A DNA stretch of 64,000 nt from Reticulitermes lucifugus (Eukaryota; Arthropoda; Insecta; Blattodea; Rhinotermitidae): the NCBI GenBank assembly GCA_026260175.1, contig JAKCWW010000919.1, positions 4,259 to 68,258 on the forward strand, in the 5' to 3' direction. The first letter of the stretch is position 1, and each line of letters begins with the position of its first letter. Below are positions 46,520 to 59,980 of the stretch, piece by piece. The translations under genes and the position numbers were made by a program. The notes beneath the pieces were generated by a model. The model was given only the letters and a program-made list of their open reading frames with translations, did no database searches and was not told where the DNA came from.

Positions 46520-48748
46520 CTGGATCAACAGAAAACATTTTTGCAGATTCTTATTTTTTTTCATTCTATGACTACTCTTCGTCTGAAGAATTTGATGTTA
46601 GTGGTGTTGTACAGTCTACGCCAAATCGTTATCACGCATAACTCTATACTCTTAATTACTTCTGAATATATGGTTTGAATTTCGTCAACTTATGGAATAT
46701 CATGTCACCGTAGATAACACCCAGGTTATATACAAGGTCTGACATGTAAGTAATCAGTGTGCTTTCGTAAAAATTGGCAGCACTGTTAATTTATCACGTG
46801 CTCAACCACGTGTGCGTTTAGAGAAGGGATATATGTTACGTCAGACTCTATGAATAAACATTGGCACAGCATAATAGTGTAGGTGTTAAGTGAAGAGGTT
46901 GGGGATTTACACATTCTTAATTTAAAAGCGCTATGTCAGACGCAGTGCTCTAGAAACGTAAAATTTTTACAAGGATGTTAATCTGGGATAGAATGGACAG
47001 GGCGAAATATTTACCACTACAAACACTTTTCCCGATAATAATTCAACACAGAACTTGATTATCAGAGGAATATGTCACAGATTGAGCAGAATAGTCAATA
47101 TCCTATGAGTTATGGCGGAAAAGAAAACACATTTATACTTGTATTAGGAACAAACAATGTTGACAATGGATAATTATTCTCAGCTTTGTACATAATCGTG
47201 GATAATTACATGTGAAATGGAGCGTAATGGTGTCCAAATGAGCCTCATTTGTAGCAGCTTGAAACAGAGAGGGAGAAGATACTGCACTGGACAACACAAA
47301 CAAATAAACAAACAAGGATCCAATTTCCTGCAATACACCGGTTAGTTACCTGTAATGCAAGAATATTATATACACCATGAACACAGTAAACTCCTATGAT
47401 TTGCCATAGGGAATTGCTGGTATATCCAACTGCTCTAACTTGCATAGAAATGCCAAACTAGTACAATTGTAACCTAGTTTTACCAATAAACTGTCTATAC
47501 TGGATTCCGTGAGCCAAACAAAATGACGTTACAGATCAAACTATTATGAAGATAACTATGATAATATTAAAAAGTGATAAGAGTAATATTGTTTGAAAGT
47601 GCACTGCCACAAGCTCCATTATTTCATGTGATGCGCAACGGATTGGACATACAGACACAAATATGTGGAAGAGAATGTCCCATATGGTTGAGCCGTAAAT
47701 ATGACAAATTTAGTCAAGTTGTTTTAGGTAACATTTCTCAGGTAAAATTTACTCTTTTTTAAAACTCGCAAAAACCACTACACTTATGCAGTTGCAACGC
47801 GCTGTAGACTGAATCAAAATACTTCTTATAATTGATACTAGACAGAAGACCCAGCGTAAAGTAAATGATAAATAAGTACAGGAAGATGCGAGGTCTATGA
47901 ATACGTATTCTAATGTATTAGTAATTACCTGTTGTAGTATTCTAACTTGTAATGTCACTTTCGGTTCACTGAATAGAAAATAATAATGTTTCAGCTCAAT
48001 TCCTTACTTATCTGGGTGCTGACTCGAGAGCCTAATGGCCAATTACAAAGACAACACAAGTACAGGAGACGACAAACAAATCAATTCAAGAAAATAGCAA
48101 AGCCCAAGAGAAGACAAAACGTAAGCATTAAAATTCAATTCAATTCAAGATGAAAGCTGAAGGTAAGAGGGAGAAAAGCGACTACGAATAATTATAATGA
48201 TACACCAGAACACATTATATGGATTTCAGTAATAATAATAATATACATTTAAATTAATTTATAGGCTAATAATTAATAAGAAACCAGAACTAATACACAA
48301 AATATATAGCGTACATATAAACGAAAGAAAAGACCGGAACACAAAAGGAAAAATTGTAAATACAGTTAACTAACAAGTCTGGTTAATGAGACACTGTTTA
48401 ATGAATATAATTTCACACTTGATAAGAAAAACAACCACAGGAGTTTTGCTAAATTTATCACAAATGTACAATAATTAAATTAAAATCTTATTTATGCATT
48501 TGCCATTTTAAAATAGTAATGGTCAGTAATAATAACAAGAACAATAATATAATTAAGTTAGTCGCCGCATATCTGTCCTGGTGCTTCTTATTTAGAAATA
48601 ACACCCGTCTCCAAAGTTTCAAGCGCCATGTTCTACTTTTGTTGCAGCTAATACCAGTGACTGAAATAATCTGATCAAACACTAACATGACCAAGGCACA
48701 AAACCTGTGTGTACACAATTTCAGTGTGTTATTTTTGTATTAAGCTAT
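46520..48748. other. No recognised gene
   Basis: AT-rich. A 40-nt minus-strand segment at about 47930-47970 is bounded by TTTCTATTCAG and CAG/GTAATT, but no match supports an exon. Confidence 0.45.
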
Positions 48749-48751
48749 CTT

Positions 48752-48988
48752 ATTACAGTCCTGTACATGCCCTTAGGGCTCTAGGAGGTTGAGGCTCCCA
48801 GAAGTTCTAGACAATCGGCACATCAGCCCTACGCATCGGCCGCCTTTACCTCCCAGGAGATACTCCTGGTATTCATTTCTGTTAAGAGGCCAGGGCCATA
48901 GTGCGGCCGGAATGACCCCATCGGGAATCGAACCCGCGATCTTCCGACTTGTAGCGCAGTGCCTCAATCAACTGCGCCACCAGGTAAC
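48752..48988 (-). repeat. SINE-F, full length
   Basis: Minus strand: a tRNA-like head (GGTGGCGCAGTTGATTGAGG, box B GGGTTCGATTCCCGATGGGG), then CGCACTATGGCCCTGG, CAGAAATGAATACCAGGAGT, ATCTCCTGGGAGGTAAAGGC and GTGCCGATTGTCTAGAACTT. The 3' end is GCCCTAAGGGCATGTACAGG. It has box A and B of an RNA polymerase III promoter. Confidence 0.85.
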
Positions 48989-51761
48989 CCCATATTCTTT
49001 GTAGTATAAAATTCTTCATATTGTAGTGATTATTTTAAATGCACTATAACTCGTTTCTTCAGTTACAAACTCGCGCATAGAGACGCGCAGCCGCGACAGG
49101 AGAGAGGAAGGCTTTGAGATATGCGAGACAAGAGTTAGTGGAGAGAGTTCCACGGTTTATTAACATCTGCAGTCAGTGTCACTTAGAACTGAAACGAACT
49201 GGTGCGGCTTATGTTATCACTGATCGATACTCATTCCTTGTGTTGCACGAGAATACTTGATTATACATCTGAGTGGCTTGTCAGTGACGGCAGAGGGAAA
49301 CCATATTCAGTCTAGAGCTGAAGCCTAAGTCACAGGAGCATTACCTTGCTCCCCATGCACGGAGGGCAAAATAAATATTCGCGTGGCCTTAGCCTTGCAC
49401 AGGTACTCAAGAAAATTTCTAAACAAAAATCGTAATACATTATACGGCAATGGTTTTCGTGTATAAATCATCTAAAAATTTAAGTCCTAAGCTTAACATT
49501 CCCCGAAAAACGTCTTCATCACCTCCGTTGTAGGAACCTCAAAACTCACATTTGTAGCCACACCTAAATAAAAATCTATCTTCACAAAAGCCTACTTCAG
49601 TGTAGGGTTTAGAGAGAGGTGCGTAAATTCCGGGCTCAGATCCCTCGGGCAACTAAATTTTGTACGGTGGCGCCTGGGATTTGTGAGTACTAAGTACGGA
49701 ACTTGCTTCATTTTACCTTTATGATATGTCTCCTAGACTTTTGAAAAATAAGGGCACCCCTGGTTGTAGACATACTGACAGAACTTCTGTACCTCCCATA
49801 GCAGTGTAATCAGTGACATGGGTTTATATATTAGACATTCTACAACTACAAAAGTGTGTGCATAATTTTAAGTAGCTTTTGTAGTATAAAATTATGAATA
49901 ATTTTGCCATTATTATTATTATTATTAATATTGTCGTCGTCGTTATCATCATCATCATTATCATCCGTTCATTCTCATTAGAGATTTGACGGAATTGTTG
50001 CCACTGTACGTTGTATTGGGGCAAGCGGTAATGATCAACCACAGAGTGTTCGATTCCCTCAACGATTTTCTACAAAATTCACAAAAAGTTTGCAACCACA
50101 GAGACATCTATTATTGCAGAGTGCTTGAAGTGAATTACTTTTTCTCAGGGTCGACCACAGACATGACAAAAGCGAGCCCTATGGTTGGATGAAGACAACA
50201 AAGGGTTTAGAATAGTTGGGTAATGGCCTCCGGGAAGAACGGAAGGAAGAAGAGTTCCATACCCTTTATACGTCAAAAAGAAGGTGAATAACTTACATCT
50301 CTTTGAGAAAGGCATCGAGACAGTAGGCAGGCAGGACGCTGTACATATTGACCGGCCCACTATTATACTCCATGTTTTATTTCTTTCAAACTTCCTTCTC
50401 TCTTTCGCTCCACTCCAATTTATTGCTTCTACATATTTCCAAAACTCATCTTCTCTAGCTTCCAAATTCTAGTATAGCCTTTGTAAAGGAAGAAAGAAAT
50501 AGGAGACAAAGAATGTGATTCTGGTTTACAAAGATCGTTTCAGCGACTGAAGTTAGTTCTTCCTTCCATAAAGTACTTTAACTCTCTGAAGACTGATTGA
50601 AGAACAAAAAAATACGGGAAGGGTGCTGTAGTCAGAGATGCTACGTTCACTACAGGGACGAACAGAAAACTTAACTGTTATGAAGGTTCCCTGAATGTGC
50701 CCGCTCGTCCTTCTAGTAAACGTAGACTGGAGGCAAGGTAGGGCGTTGGAAGTGAAGCAGGTCACGTGGCTGAAAGTGAATTGCAGGAATGCAAAGCAGA
50801 GGAAAGGAGGTGAGCATTACGGCTGACTTTTAAATATTGTGTTCACAGGGCTGCATTGTGAGAAAATGTTATAACATTAAGACGGCTGGGTTTCGGGCGA
50901 AAATTTTGAAGTTAATGTTGGGAGAATTTCAAGAGATGCAAGCATGGCAGAATGGAATTCTGGTACAAATTTAGCATTTGCTCTAGGACCGACGAAAACT
51001 ACGGAGAACCTGGAACAAGTTGGCTGGTCGTAGGATATTCTGGATGCGTACTACTGACTTCTATCCAGTAGTCCGGCATTCAAATAAGAGAAATCTAGCG
51101 GTAGTCTTTATGAAGACTGGCAACCATCTAAGCTATAGTATACAAAAATCCCGTTCCCAGCTCACAGAGAACACAGTCCGTGTCCACGAAAGGGGCGGTT
51201 AAGGCTCATGTTTGTTGTGTTTGTGTTGTTGTTCTTATGGTATCCGTATTTTCTAACGTATTACTTAATCCTTGACACACATTTCTCTGTGTTTGAAGTC
51301 TTTGTATACCCGCGTCTCCATTTCAGTCATTTCATATGATTTCACTTCCTCGACTGCGTCTCTGTTCTCTGCTTCTGTGTATATCGTGTTTCTGAAAGAG
51401 GTCTGTCAAGAAGGCTGTTCTCGAAGCTTGGAAATGGGTCTCATCAAAGTGTCGGGAAATACATTTCAGGACGCCCCGAAAAGTATAAAAACAATTGTGA
51501 CGGATCTGTGGAGAATTAATGTTTTAAGGAATATGCTTTCAATTAATAATGTTAAAATGTTACTTCTTGGCCTTTGAATCCCTCTTCAGCCTTCTTTATT
51601 GTCGGGATTTAATAAGCCGAATAATGTAAAACAGAACTAAAAGTCGCCTAAAGTTTCAGTCTCCCAATTCCAATTTGTACGAAATAACTTTTTATTTAGT
51701 ACAGTAATAAATATGTAACAATCAAGCAAAACATTAACTAATTTTCTTGAGTTATTTGAGT

Positions 51762-51802
51762 CCGACAGATTTCAGCCCTAGGACCATCCTCAAGGGAGAA
51801 AC
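51762..51802 (-). other. Hammerhead-like motif, diverged
   Basis: Minus strand: CTTGAGGATGGTCCTAGGGC, then TGAAATCTGTCGGACTC. The 3' core (GAAA, short loop, GTC) is kept and the 5' core CTGANGA is imperfect (CTTGAGGA). Confidence 0.35.
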
Positions 51803-53984
51803 ATAACACATCAGCCTACTATTCAAATGTGTATGGTAAAACTGTATCAAATAATTTATTTCATAATTATAAGTAGGCACCGAAAACCCAAGTGTTACTG
51901 TACGTACAATCGGGTTTAAAATTAAAAATTCTACAGAGTGTACTCATGTAATTTTGTGATTCTCAGAACAAACAGCGATTATTTCCCTATGAAAGCCTGG
52001 TTTTTATAACCGAGATGAAATGTGTTTACTGCGCGGTACGAACTGAATCCTTCAATATAATTCAGGTGAAACTTGGAAAATGTGCCAACGGGAGAGATTT
52101 TCTCCAAGTTCTTCGGTTTACCCCTCTCAGTATTATCCCACAATATTCCGTACTCATCTTCATCCACATGTTACTCTTACCAGTAGGACAAACGGGTGAA
52201 GCATGGAACCTCCCAAAATTCAATGCTCTGTCAGACATCACGGAGAATTTGAAAGACAAGTAATTCCACTTAGTCTTCAAGTGATAAGTATTATTAGTTA
52301 CATTGTTTAAAACATGTTCTGCCCAATATTCCTCTCTACAAACACTATATGTTATTCGAGTATATTAATCACCATTTTGTATCATGGGTTTCTGACATTT
52401 GTGAAAGTTGCCCTTCAGAATACTTATCTAAATCTTTCTTTATTTATTCTTCTGTTTAACATTTATTCTTCTGCGCATTACTCCGGATCCTTTCCCACGA
52501 TCTTTGGTTGCTCTACAACTTTCACCTGTGTAGTGGTTTATTACGTTCATCGCCAATACAATGTCTTCTGCATTCATCAGAAATATTGTTCCACTTATTG
52601 TTATGTGGTCTGCTTATCATAATTAAATTATGTTGCTACTTACGGCCTTACGTCTATATGTTTATTATTTACCCAACTGCTTTATGTTCCTCGGTCATTA
52701 TGTCTGTCTTGTTGTTTAGTTTTAATTCAATTACAATCTGTCATATTGCATGGTTATGTTTCATGTTTCATAGTTCATTAAGTCATAGTTACCTGCGCCG
52801 AAGAATTTCCTTTTGATACCGCCAGTAAATCTAGTCTACATATTTCACCCAGTTCTGTTAGTTACCGAATTCCTCTTGTTTCCCGTTGTGGCGGACTTGC
52901 AGACTTCTCTTCATGATTATGACTCGAACCTTAGTGACCATGTCCCAATGTTTCATAGTCGTGTACCAACTATGAGTGCTTATATTCATAACCAGCAGCT
53001 TCTATGTTCAGGTCTCCACTATCCTTCCATAAACTCCTCCATCATTCCACAGTTATGATAATAATTGACAATATGATTTGCATGACCATAATAATAATAA
53101 TTATTATTATTATAACTCTGTTGTATCTGGTCTTCAGCGATCTCCTGCTTTTTTTACGCCCACGCACATTCCTACATCAGGAAAATTTAAAATTTAATTA
53201 CTAAACTGCCCCATTTTTATATTTAGACTTTTTTTTACTCGGCTTTTAATATTTTCCGGAGGGAGTTATTGATTTTGTGAGGTATCAGGTCTACTTACAA
53301 ATGCTTGCTATTTTTCTGATATGGAGACCATTACATGTAAAGGTTATTCCTGTATTTTTATTTTGTTTCTTTCGTTGTTATTCCTGTTATTATAGTCTTT
53401 GTTCTGTGTAACATTTTTGTTGTTTTATTTTGCTATTCAACTCCTGGCGTTGTTCCTTTGTGAACCTATTTTTCTGATCACTATTTATTGTGGCCTGACA
53501 TTCTATTATTATTTTCTCTTGTGTTCATCGTACAACTGTAGGTGGATTATTTCATGCAACGTGTAACTACAGGCTGCCATTTTTTTCAAGTTTGAGTCAT
53601 TCTTTCTTGTGATGTAAATGGCCGTGGATTTCCTAAAACGTCTATGTTTAATCTGAATGTCGAAACCTATCAAACCCTTCTTCTACCTCTCGTGATGCTG
53701 CTGGACCGAAAAACATAAAATTATAAATATTACTCGGTGGCCATACACGGCAACATATCTGGCATAGAGTGGAAGTTGATTTATTGGTATTTACATTGCG
53801 CACAAATAGGCCATACCACGACAGTAAACAATATAAACAGTGCGTTATGCCACCTTCTTTCGTTTTTATAACCTTAAGTAGAGGATAAGCTAGAAATTTA
53901 CTGCCTGTTTCTTACAATCCACCAACTTGCTTGTGTCAGTAAAGAGATTAAAATACCATGGTATTTAGACTGTGGTCTCCTGGG

Positions 53985-54050
53985 ATTTGACACTGTGTAG
54001 ACTTTTAGGTGAATACCGACGTTTTGGAAGAACCTGCTACCATTGTTGGA
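53985..54050 (+). repeat. Fragment of hammerhead-motif repeat family
   Basis: GACACTGTGTAGACTTTTAG, GTGAATACCGACGTTTTGG, then AAGAACCTGCTACCATTG. Same order of words as the minus-strand block at 1330-1390. Confidence 0.4.
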
Positions 54051-55377
54051 GGATTATGTCGAAGTTTGACACTAAAGTGACTAAAGTAAGGGTCCGGTTC
54101 GACTAAAGATGGACTTCATCTGAATTGACAGTAAACAGTGACATGTCTAAAAGTTGTCAAAACTCGGAAGGCTCAATCTGAAAAATCATCGCTGCGAAAA
54201 CCTGAAAACGTACATGTCCTGTCATTGTTTGTACCGTGCCTGAAGCAAGCTTAGAATGTATAACAACAGTCTGCATACCTGCAGTCGCAGACCTTACACA
54301 CATGTAAGACAACAATACATAACCAAAGCCATTGTTTCATAGGTACATATTAAGAAACACCCAGACTAAGAAAGGGTTCTACTGTGAATACAAACTATGT
54401 TTCATACATGTTTATGGAGAATGCATGTGTGTTTGAGTATAAGGTGGAATTACTGTCTTAAGTATGGAAATAAAATGTCACTGGAATTTTACCCTTGCTT
54501 AGAGAGCGCAATTTTCAGGCGAAATCTGTACATAGGCCTACCTTCTAAACATTATGTATCTTCAAAGGTGTTCTTTTTCTGAATATGAAATGAAGATACA
54601 CTCAGGAAAAGGATTTTGTATACAGCAACGAATGGAACATTTTCCATCGCATTTTAATGAGCACGACGGGTCCTTCACTTCCTCAGACCCAACTCTGTAT
54701 GTATTGACCTCTCAGCCTGGACCACAGAAAATTCCACTCAGCCCTCTTTAGTTTGAATGTATTTTCGTCAACCGCAGCACTTCAAAAGAGTCGTCATTAC
54801 TAATACAATAACTCCACTGCCACAAATCCGCAAATTAATTTAAAATCTACTTGCTTTATACAAAAAATAAGGGATTAATTTTTTTAATAGCCTGAGTCTT
54901 AAGTCACAAAATAACAACAAATCCACTTGCCTCGGGAAGAATACTTGTTGGGTGTTTCATATGACGTTAAAAAGAAAGAAAATTAATTCATAATCAAGAA
55001 TGTTTGTGGTAGAAATATACAGCAAACTTAACGTGATCATGCTCGTACATCTTGGCATTTTGCAATAAAAAAGGTAAACAAACATTCAATGAAATTTCGT
55101 CATATGTTCAATATGTTATTGATGTTTAAAGCGATAAATAATTTCCTCTCTGTAATCCGTAAGAAAACGGTTCTTTACTCAAGGTCATTTATGCATATGA
55201 AATTGCTCAATAAGTTGTATTATTTTAAAACAATAAGAAAAATATTTTGAAAAACGAATTTCTCTACTAACTTCTTGATTTCCATAAACGTTATCAGGTA
55301 TTTTAAGGTTCAATCATTTACTAAGTTCTAAAATGGTCTTCTAGATTTCCCTGTCCTCCTTACACTTCCTCGCACGC

Positions 55378-55681
55378 GGTGGCGCAGTTGGTTGAGGCAC
55401 CGCTGTACAAGCCCGAAGGTCGCGGGTTCGATTCCCGATGGTGTCATTGGAATTTTTTATTTACATAATCATTTCGGTCGCACTATGGCCCTGGGGTCGA
55501 CTCAGCCTCTAACAGAAATGAGTATCAGGAGTATTTCCTGAGGGATAAAGGCGGCAGGTGCGTAGGGTTGACAACCTTACCACCTTCATGTGCCGATTAT
55601 CTAGAAATCTGGATGCCTCAACCTCCCGGAATCCTAAGGGCCTGTCCAGGCCTGTAATGGGATTGCTTTACCTTTACCTTA
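55378..55681 (+). repeat. SINE-F, full length
   Basis: Head GGTGGCGCAGTTGGTTGAGG, CACCGCTGTACAAG, box B GGGTTCGATTCCCGATGG, body CGCACTATGGCCCTGGGG, CAGCCTCTAACAGAAATGAG, TATTTCCTGAGGGATAAAGG and GTGCCGATTATCTAGAAATC, 3' end CCTAAGGGCCTGTCCAGGCC and TTTACCTTTACCTTA. The 3' TTTACCTTTACCTTA is like that of SINE-C. Confidence 0.85.
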
Positions 55682-55689
55682 CTTTTTCT

Positions 55690-56420
55690 CAGTATAAGAG
55701 CAAATTTTAATACTGCTAAAACCGAGCAGGCCGGTATAACAGTAAAGCTATAGATTCGTATTCAGCACGTGTGAGGCTTTTTTAGACTTCCTAGTCCCTA
55801 CGTCTATGCCGCTAGGGCTTCTTTCCAAGTCCCTTCCTAACATAATTCACCACCGACTCTATACAATCTGAGGGACTAACCGCATCGTAAAAGGAACCAT
55901 AACATTCTGACTGGTATTTTTTCTTGTTTTGTCACTCAATGCAGGTGTTAACAATGCCTCAAATGAAACCAGGAGTGCTTCGCTGCATATAATCGTATTA
56001 TTCAATTCAGTACTTAGTAACCATCCCATCCATTCATCGTTTGCAGTGTCGTTAAATAAGTCTCAATTGTATCAATAAATGATTACAATACCACAGCTCT
56101 TCGCAGTGACATCCATCTCTCATCTTCATAACTTATTTCCCTAAAATAAATCCTACTATTTTCCTCACATCTTCGGTTTCTTTACCATATGGTTGTTTTC
56201 AAGAAATGTCTCCATTAAACCTAATATACGAGTATGCTTGGAAAATCATGGAAGTCTTCGTTATGTAATACCTTCCATTAACCACTTACTTGTTTCTTTT
56301 TAGGTCCAGGTATTTTCGCGAAAACTCTTTTTCCAAAGACGTTTTAATTTACATTCTTGCCTCCCGGTAACAGAACAAATTTCAAAACCACAAAAAACAA
56401 GACACAATTTTGCATTATTT
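55690..56420. other. No recognised feature
   Basis: Non-coding DNA between two SINEs. Confidence 0.5.
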
Positions 56421-56422
56421 TT

Positions 56423-56640
56423 CCATGGCGCAACAGCCCCTAGTGGGCCAGGGCCTCCTCACTGGCGAGGTGTCATGATCACTGACACACCACACTCTGT
56501 AGGATTCCTCTGGACGAGTGATCAGCCCAAAGCAGAAATCTCTACCTGACAACACATAATAATAAGAGACACATATCCATGCCCCCGGTGGGATTCGAAC
56601 CCGCAACCCCAGCAAGCGAGCGGCCGCAAACCCACGCCAT
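56423..56640 (-). repeat. SINE-A copy, head slightly truncated
   Basis: The minus strand starts in the head (GGCGTGGGTTTGCGGCCGCT), box B GGGTTCGAATCCCACC, then TGTCAGGTAGAGATTTCTGC, GAGGAATCCTACAGAGTGTG, CACCTCGCCAGTGAGGAGGC, CCTGGCCCACTAGGGG and the 3' end CTGTTGCGCCATGG. It explains the 90-residue minus frame at 56415-56687. Confidence 0.85.
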
Positions 56641-56644
56641 AAAT

Positions 56645-57985
56645 TTACTATAGTAAAATATTTTATTGCTCCTGGTTTAAGTAACATTTGTAGAAAATCA
56701 TCATAGTGTTCATATCCACATAGTTACATAATTTACCAATTAATAACTGGCCATGTGCACTTTAATTGCTGTTAGAGACGTGTGGACGCACATTTAGATG
56801 CTTATTACCCATGTCTGTCTGACAGTGGTGGACGCTCATTAGGGAACAAGGTTGAAACGTATCGCCCGTAGTTGAACCGTGGCCTGGAATTAACGGCAGA
56901 GGTTTCCGTGCTCGGGGTTTCACACAGTGTTTGTGCACTAACCACCCATCATTACGGTTAGACAGAGGGCATACCTTAATGCGACGCCAGCTGATAGTGC
57001 GTAGCTAGTTGAAACCTCCTACGAATTAGCACCAAGCCATTATAAGTATCATACAGCCTCAACGCCTTATAAGAAGAAAGTCAGATTTTCGATTCAATGC
57101 CATAGAATCAGTTATACTCACAAAGAGTTTGCCTCATATCTCACATGAAAGGAGTTCATAAATAGATACTGGGTGAATTTCAGATAGTGTTAAAATCAAA
57201 GACGGCAGAAAATATTAGAATATCTGATAAATGAAGAGGGGGATTTACACTTACAGTCTAAAATTGAACTTTGTGTTGTGTAGCCATTATACCTTGATGT
57301 TAGGATACTGAAAACAGAAAAGTCGCAATTCTCTAACAAAGTAGCTTTCATGGAGAAAAAAGAAATGCATTTAAAATTTTGGTATGGAAACCATTTCGAA
57401 GATCAAAAAGCCATAGAAGGATAACATTCAAATAGATCTTGCAGCACCATATTTGTCTCGGTAAGAAAGGGTTTTCCACAGCGCGAAAGTCACCCCCCAA
57501 TTTCTAACTGCCCCCTTCTTTGTGGTGACTATAGTTGTCTACTTTGATTCGGAAGCAGCTGGTCCAAAAAAAAAAGGCTTGTCTCGGAAGTAGTATTTAC
57601 AGGTAAAAATCAAACCGCTGCTTAAACTAGGTAGTTACTGAGTGTTATTTGATGCATAAGTACAGTGCCTTGTACGATGACGTAATTTATACAGCAAACT
57701 TATGAGATAATTCGATGTGGTAATCCCTAAATGTTCATGCACACAAGTCCACTTTGCAGGGAACAATAGCAATAATGTATGACAATAAATTCCCGTGGCT
57801 GAATAAGAGATAGCTAAGCAATGCCCCATGCTGCGTATGATGGGCTGATGACCTCAAATATTGTCAGCACAATGACTAGCGATTACAGTCCAAAGAATAA
57901 CCAAATGGCTTTGACGGCTATTAATAAATGAAGGAGCACCCTAAAAAACGAACAAATAGGCGAAAAATAAATAGCTACCTGTTTT
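56645..57985. other. No recognised feature
   Basis: Non-coding; an A-run at about 57568. Confidence 0.5.
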
Positions 57986-57989
57986 TATC

Positions 57990-58115
57990 CTGAACCAGAT
58001 TCATACAGTCCTATTTCTCTAGACGCATTTTAATTTTATCCTCCTATCTACTACTAGGTCTTCCAAGTGGTTTCTTTCCTTTAGGCTCCCCCACCAAAAT
58101 CCTGCGTGAATTTAT
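57990..58115 (-). repeat. LINE 3' tail, family D, coding end
   Basis: The minus strand reads KRPLGRPSS, a stop, EDKIKMRLEK, a stop, DCMNLVQDK: the GRPRxxWEDxIKMDLxE end of the D-family ORF2, 5' and 3' truncated. Confidence 0.65.
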
Positions 58116-58119
58116 TTTC

Positions 58120-59150
58120 TCCCCCATACGTGTTTCACGCCTGTTCAACTAATATCTCCATCGTCCTTGATTTGATTACTCCAATAAGAAGTCAATTCTC
58201 GGCTTATAATAAGATCAGTGCAGTCAGTGTAAACCTGACGGATACGATACACACTTGTTATTCCTCTTAATATGCTGCTTGTAACGGACGTCTCCGATGA
58301 AACAGCAAACGAGGGAACATCACGCAGCTGTGGTAAAGAGATATTAACTACAGGTCGCCGCTCTTGGGTCTGACGGATTCCAACTTGCAGTGCGGCTACC
58401 TGCAGCACTTCCACATTGCTGCGCGCACAAACACGCCCCCCACTCTGTTGACCACAGTCACACCCTCCTGACCACATTTAGTTCCTCTGACAGAGAGTCT
58501 ACACCAGCAAAGCAACTGTTGTAATTTGTCTATTATGTAGAACAGCCACTGTCGAAACAGTACCCCATACAAACACTGGGTTTCTAGGCTAATGCCAAAG
58601 CACTGCATTAGAGGTTCTGAGGATGCTTTTGTATAGGATACTCTGAAAGTACTTCCATTATCTTATGTGAAGCAGTAGAGCACAGAGATATAGCGTCTGA
58701 CCCGAATTTAGGAGGTACTTGGTTCCAGCATAACCCGGGTTAAATGATAAGGAACATATGTTTTATCCTTATTTACCTCAGTATCTGGAGACTCAAGCTA
58801 GAATGATACCTCCAATCAGGTCATTGTCACCTTCTTTAAAATCTTTAAGTACTCATAATTTTACCATCTCTTTGAATAGGAAACAAGTTCTGCATTTTAA
58901 AAAGCAAGATATATTGACAGTACAAAACAGCAAAACAAAATAAATGTCAGAACAGTAGAGACAACCGTAAGAACATTAACGAATATCTGCTAATATGTTG
59001 AATAAGCTGCGGAATACAGCCGATGACGTGCGGGCCTACAGACAAATATAGGAAGTGGGGCTAACAAATTCTAACACGAAATGTTTACTCACTGACACAA
59101 AAATTTATAAAGCAAAATAAATGAATTAGCATATTGGCACTCATTTTTTA
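58120..59150. other. No recognised gene
   Basis: Contains an uninterrupted 110-codon minus frame (58145-58477) of ordinary composition but without any motif I know; the region is GC-richer than its flanks. Confidence 0.4.
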
Positions 59151-59154
59151 AAAA

Positions 59155-59215
59155 ACTTTTTAATATTATCCTCCGATCTATTACCAGGTTTCCCAAGTTT
59201 TCTTTTTGACAATAT
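59155..59215 (-). repeat. LINE 3' tail, family D, small fragment
   Basis: Minus strand KRKLGKPGN, then EDNIKK-like codons, from AACTTGGGAAACCTGGTAAT and AGGATAATATTAAAAAG. Confidence 0.4.
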
Positions 59216-59714
59216 TTTGTGTACAATGGCGAGATTGTCAATCCATCGATTACTTCATTGAATACATTAAAAACGAGTATCGTCTGGTATAAAAACCAAC
59301 ATTATGTATTTCAAAATCATTCCTCCTAGCTTTCCAACTACCTAAAGCTCGCAGGACTTTGATAACAAAGTACATACTCGTAAGTACACATTATACACAC
59401 GTCTAATAACACTAGGCAGCGGGTTTTCCCATTCCTGCTGATAGTTACACCAACTAGGCAAGAAATTCTCCTTCATCTTAAATTTTTAATTCTCATTACC
59501 TCGACAACTAGAGAGCTAACTCTGTGTTGGAGGCAACATAATCCAGCCCACACCTTCTCAACCAATTTATTTAATGCGTTTTTATTATTATCTTACTTCC
59601 GACGGCTGTTTTCCTTTAAAGTTCACAGTACACAAATCGAATTATGTCTTCATTCCCCCATGCGTAATATATGCGCAACTGGTATAAAAAATTTTCTTTA
59701 TTAAAGCATCGTCT

Positions 59715-59945
59715 TCGAATCCTAGCAGGGCTAAGAGACTTTTCTCCAAAATGCCCATACTGCATTTGGGGCCCACCAATCCCCCTATTCAATGTGATGT
59801 GGCCCTTTCCCCAGGAGAAAGCAGTGAGGCTAACGGTCTATGTCCATCCAGTGTCAACATTAAGCATTACTGCAGCTATACCTCACCCCTCAACCCCATC
59901 TGCCTTCAAGGCGTGGTCAGGGAAGAACGCTTTTTTAAAGTTGTT
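59715..59945 (+). repeat. SINE-C copy, diverged
   Basis: Head remnant TTCGAATCCTAGCAGGG, then TGGGGCCCACCAATCCCCCT, CCTTTCCCCAGGAGAAAGCA, GCAGCTATACCTCACCCCTC and CTGCCTTCAAGGCGTGGTCA. The two frames at 59671-60017 are SINE-derived. Confidence 0.7.
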
Positions 59946-59980
59946 CATTCCGTGAATTTTGGATTAATTTTGTTTTACTG

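Larger units (their letters stand above)
48990..55370. other. No recognised gene; low-complexity and unassigned DNA
   Basis: 6.4 kb with ATT-rich microsatellites at 49905-49935 and 53085-53112 and a pyrimidine-rich, F/L-coding plus strand at 52300-53200. The 106-codon minus frame at 50145-50465 and 102-codon plus frames at 52314-52816 show no known domain. Two motif sites inside are listed separately. Confidence 0.45.

Noticed and set aside
47930-47970. 40-nt minus segment with TTTCTATTCAG and CAG/GTAATT borders
   Set aside because: Weak donor, very short, and no protein match known to me; one such case is expected by chance.
58145-58477. 110-codon minus frame
   Set aside because: No motif and no neighbouring exon; kept only as a note in the blank-stretch entry.
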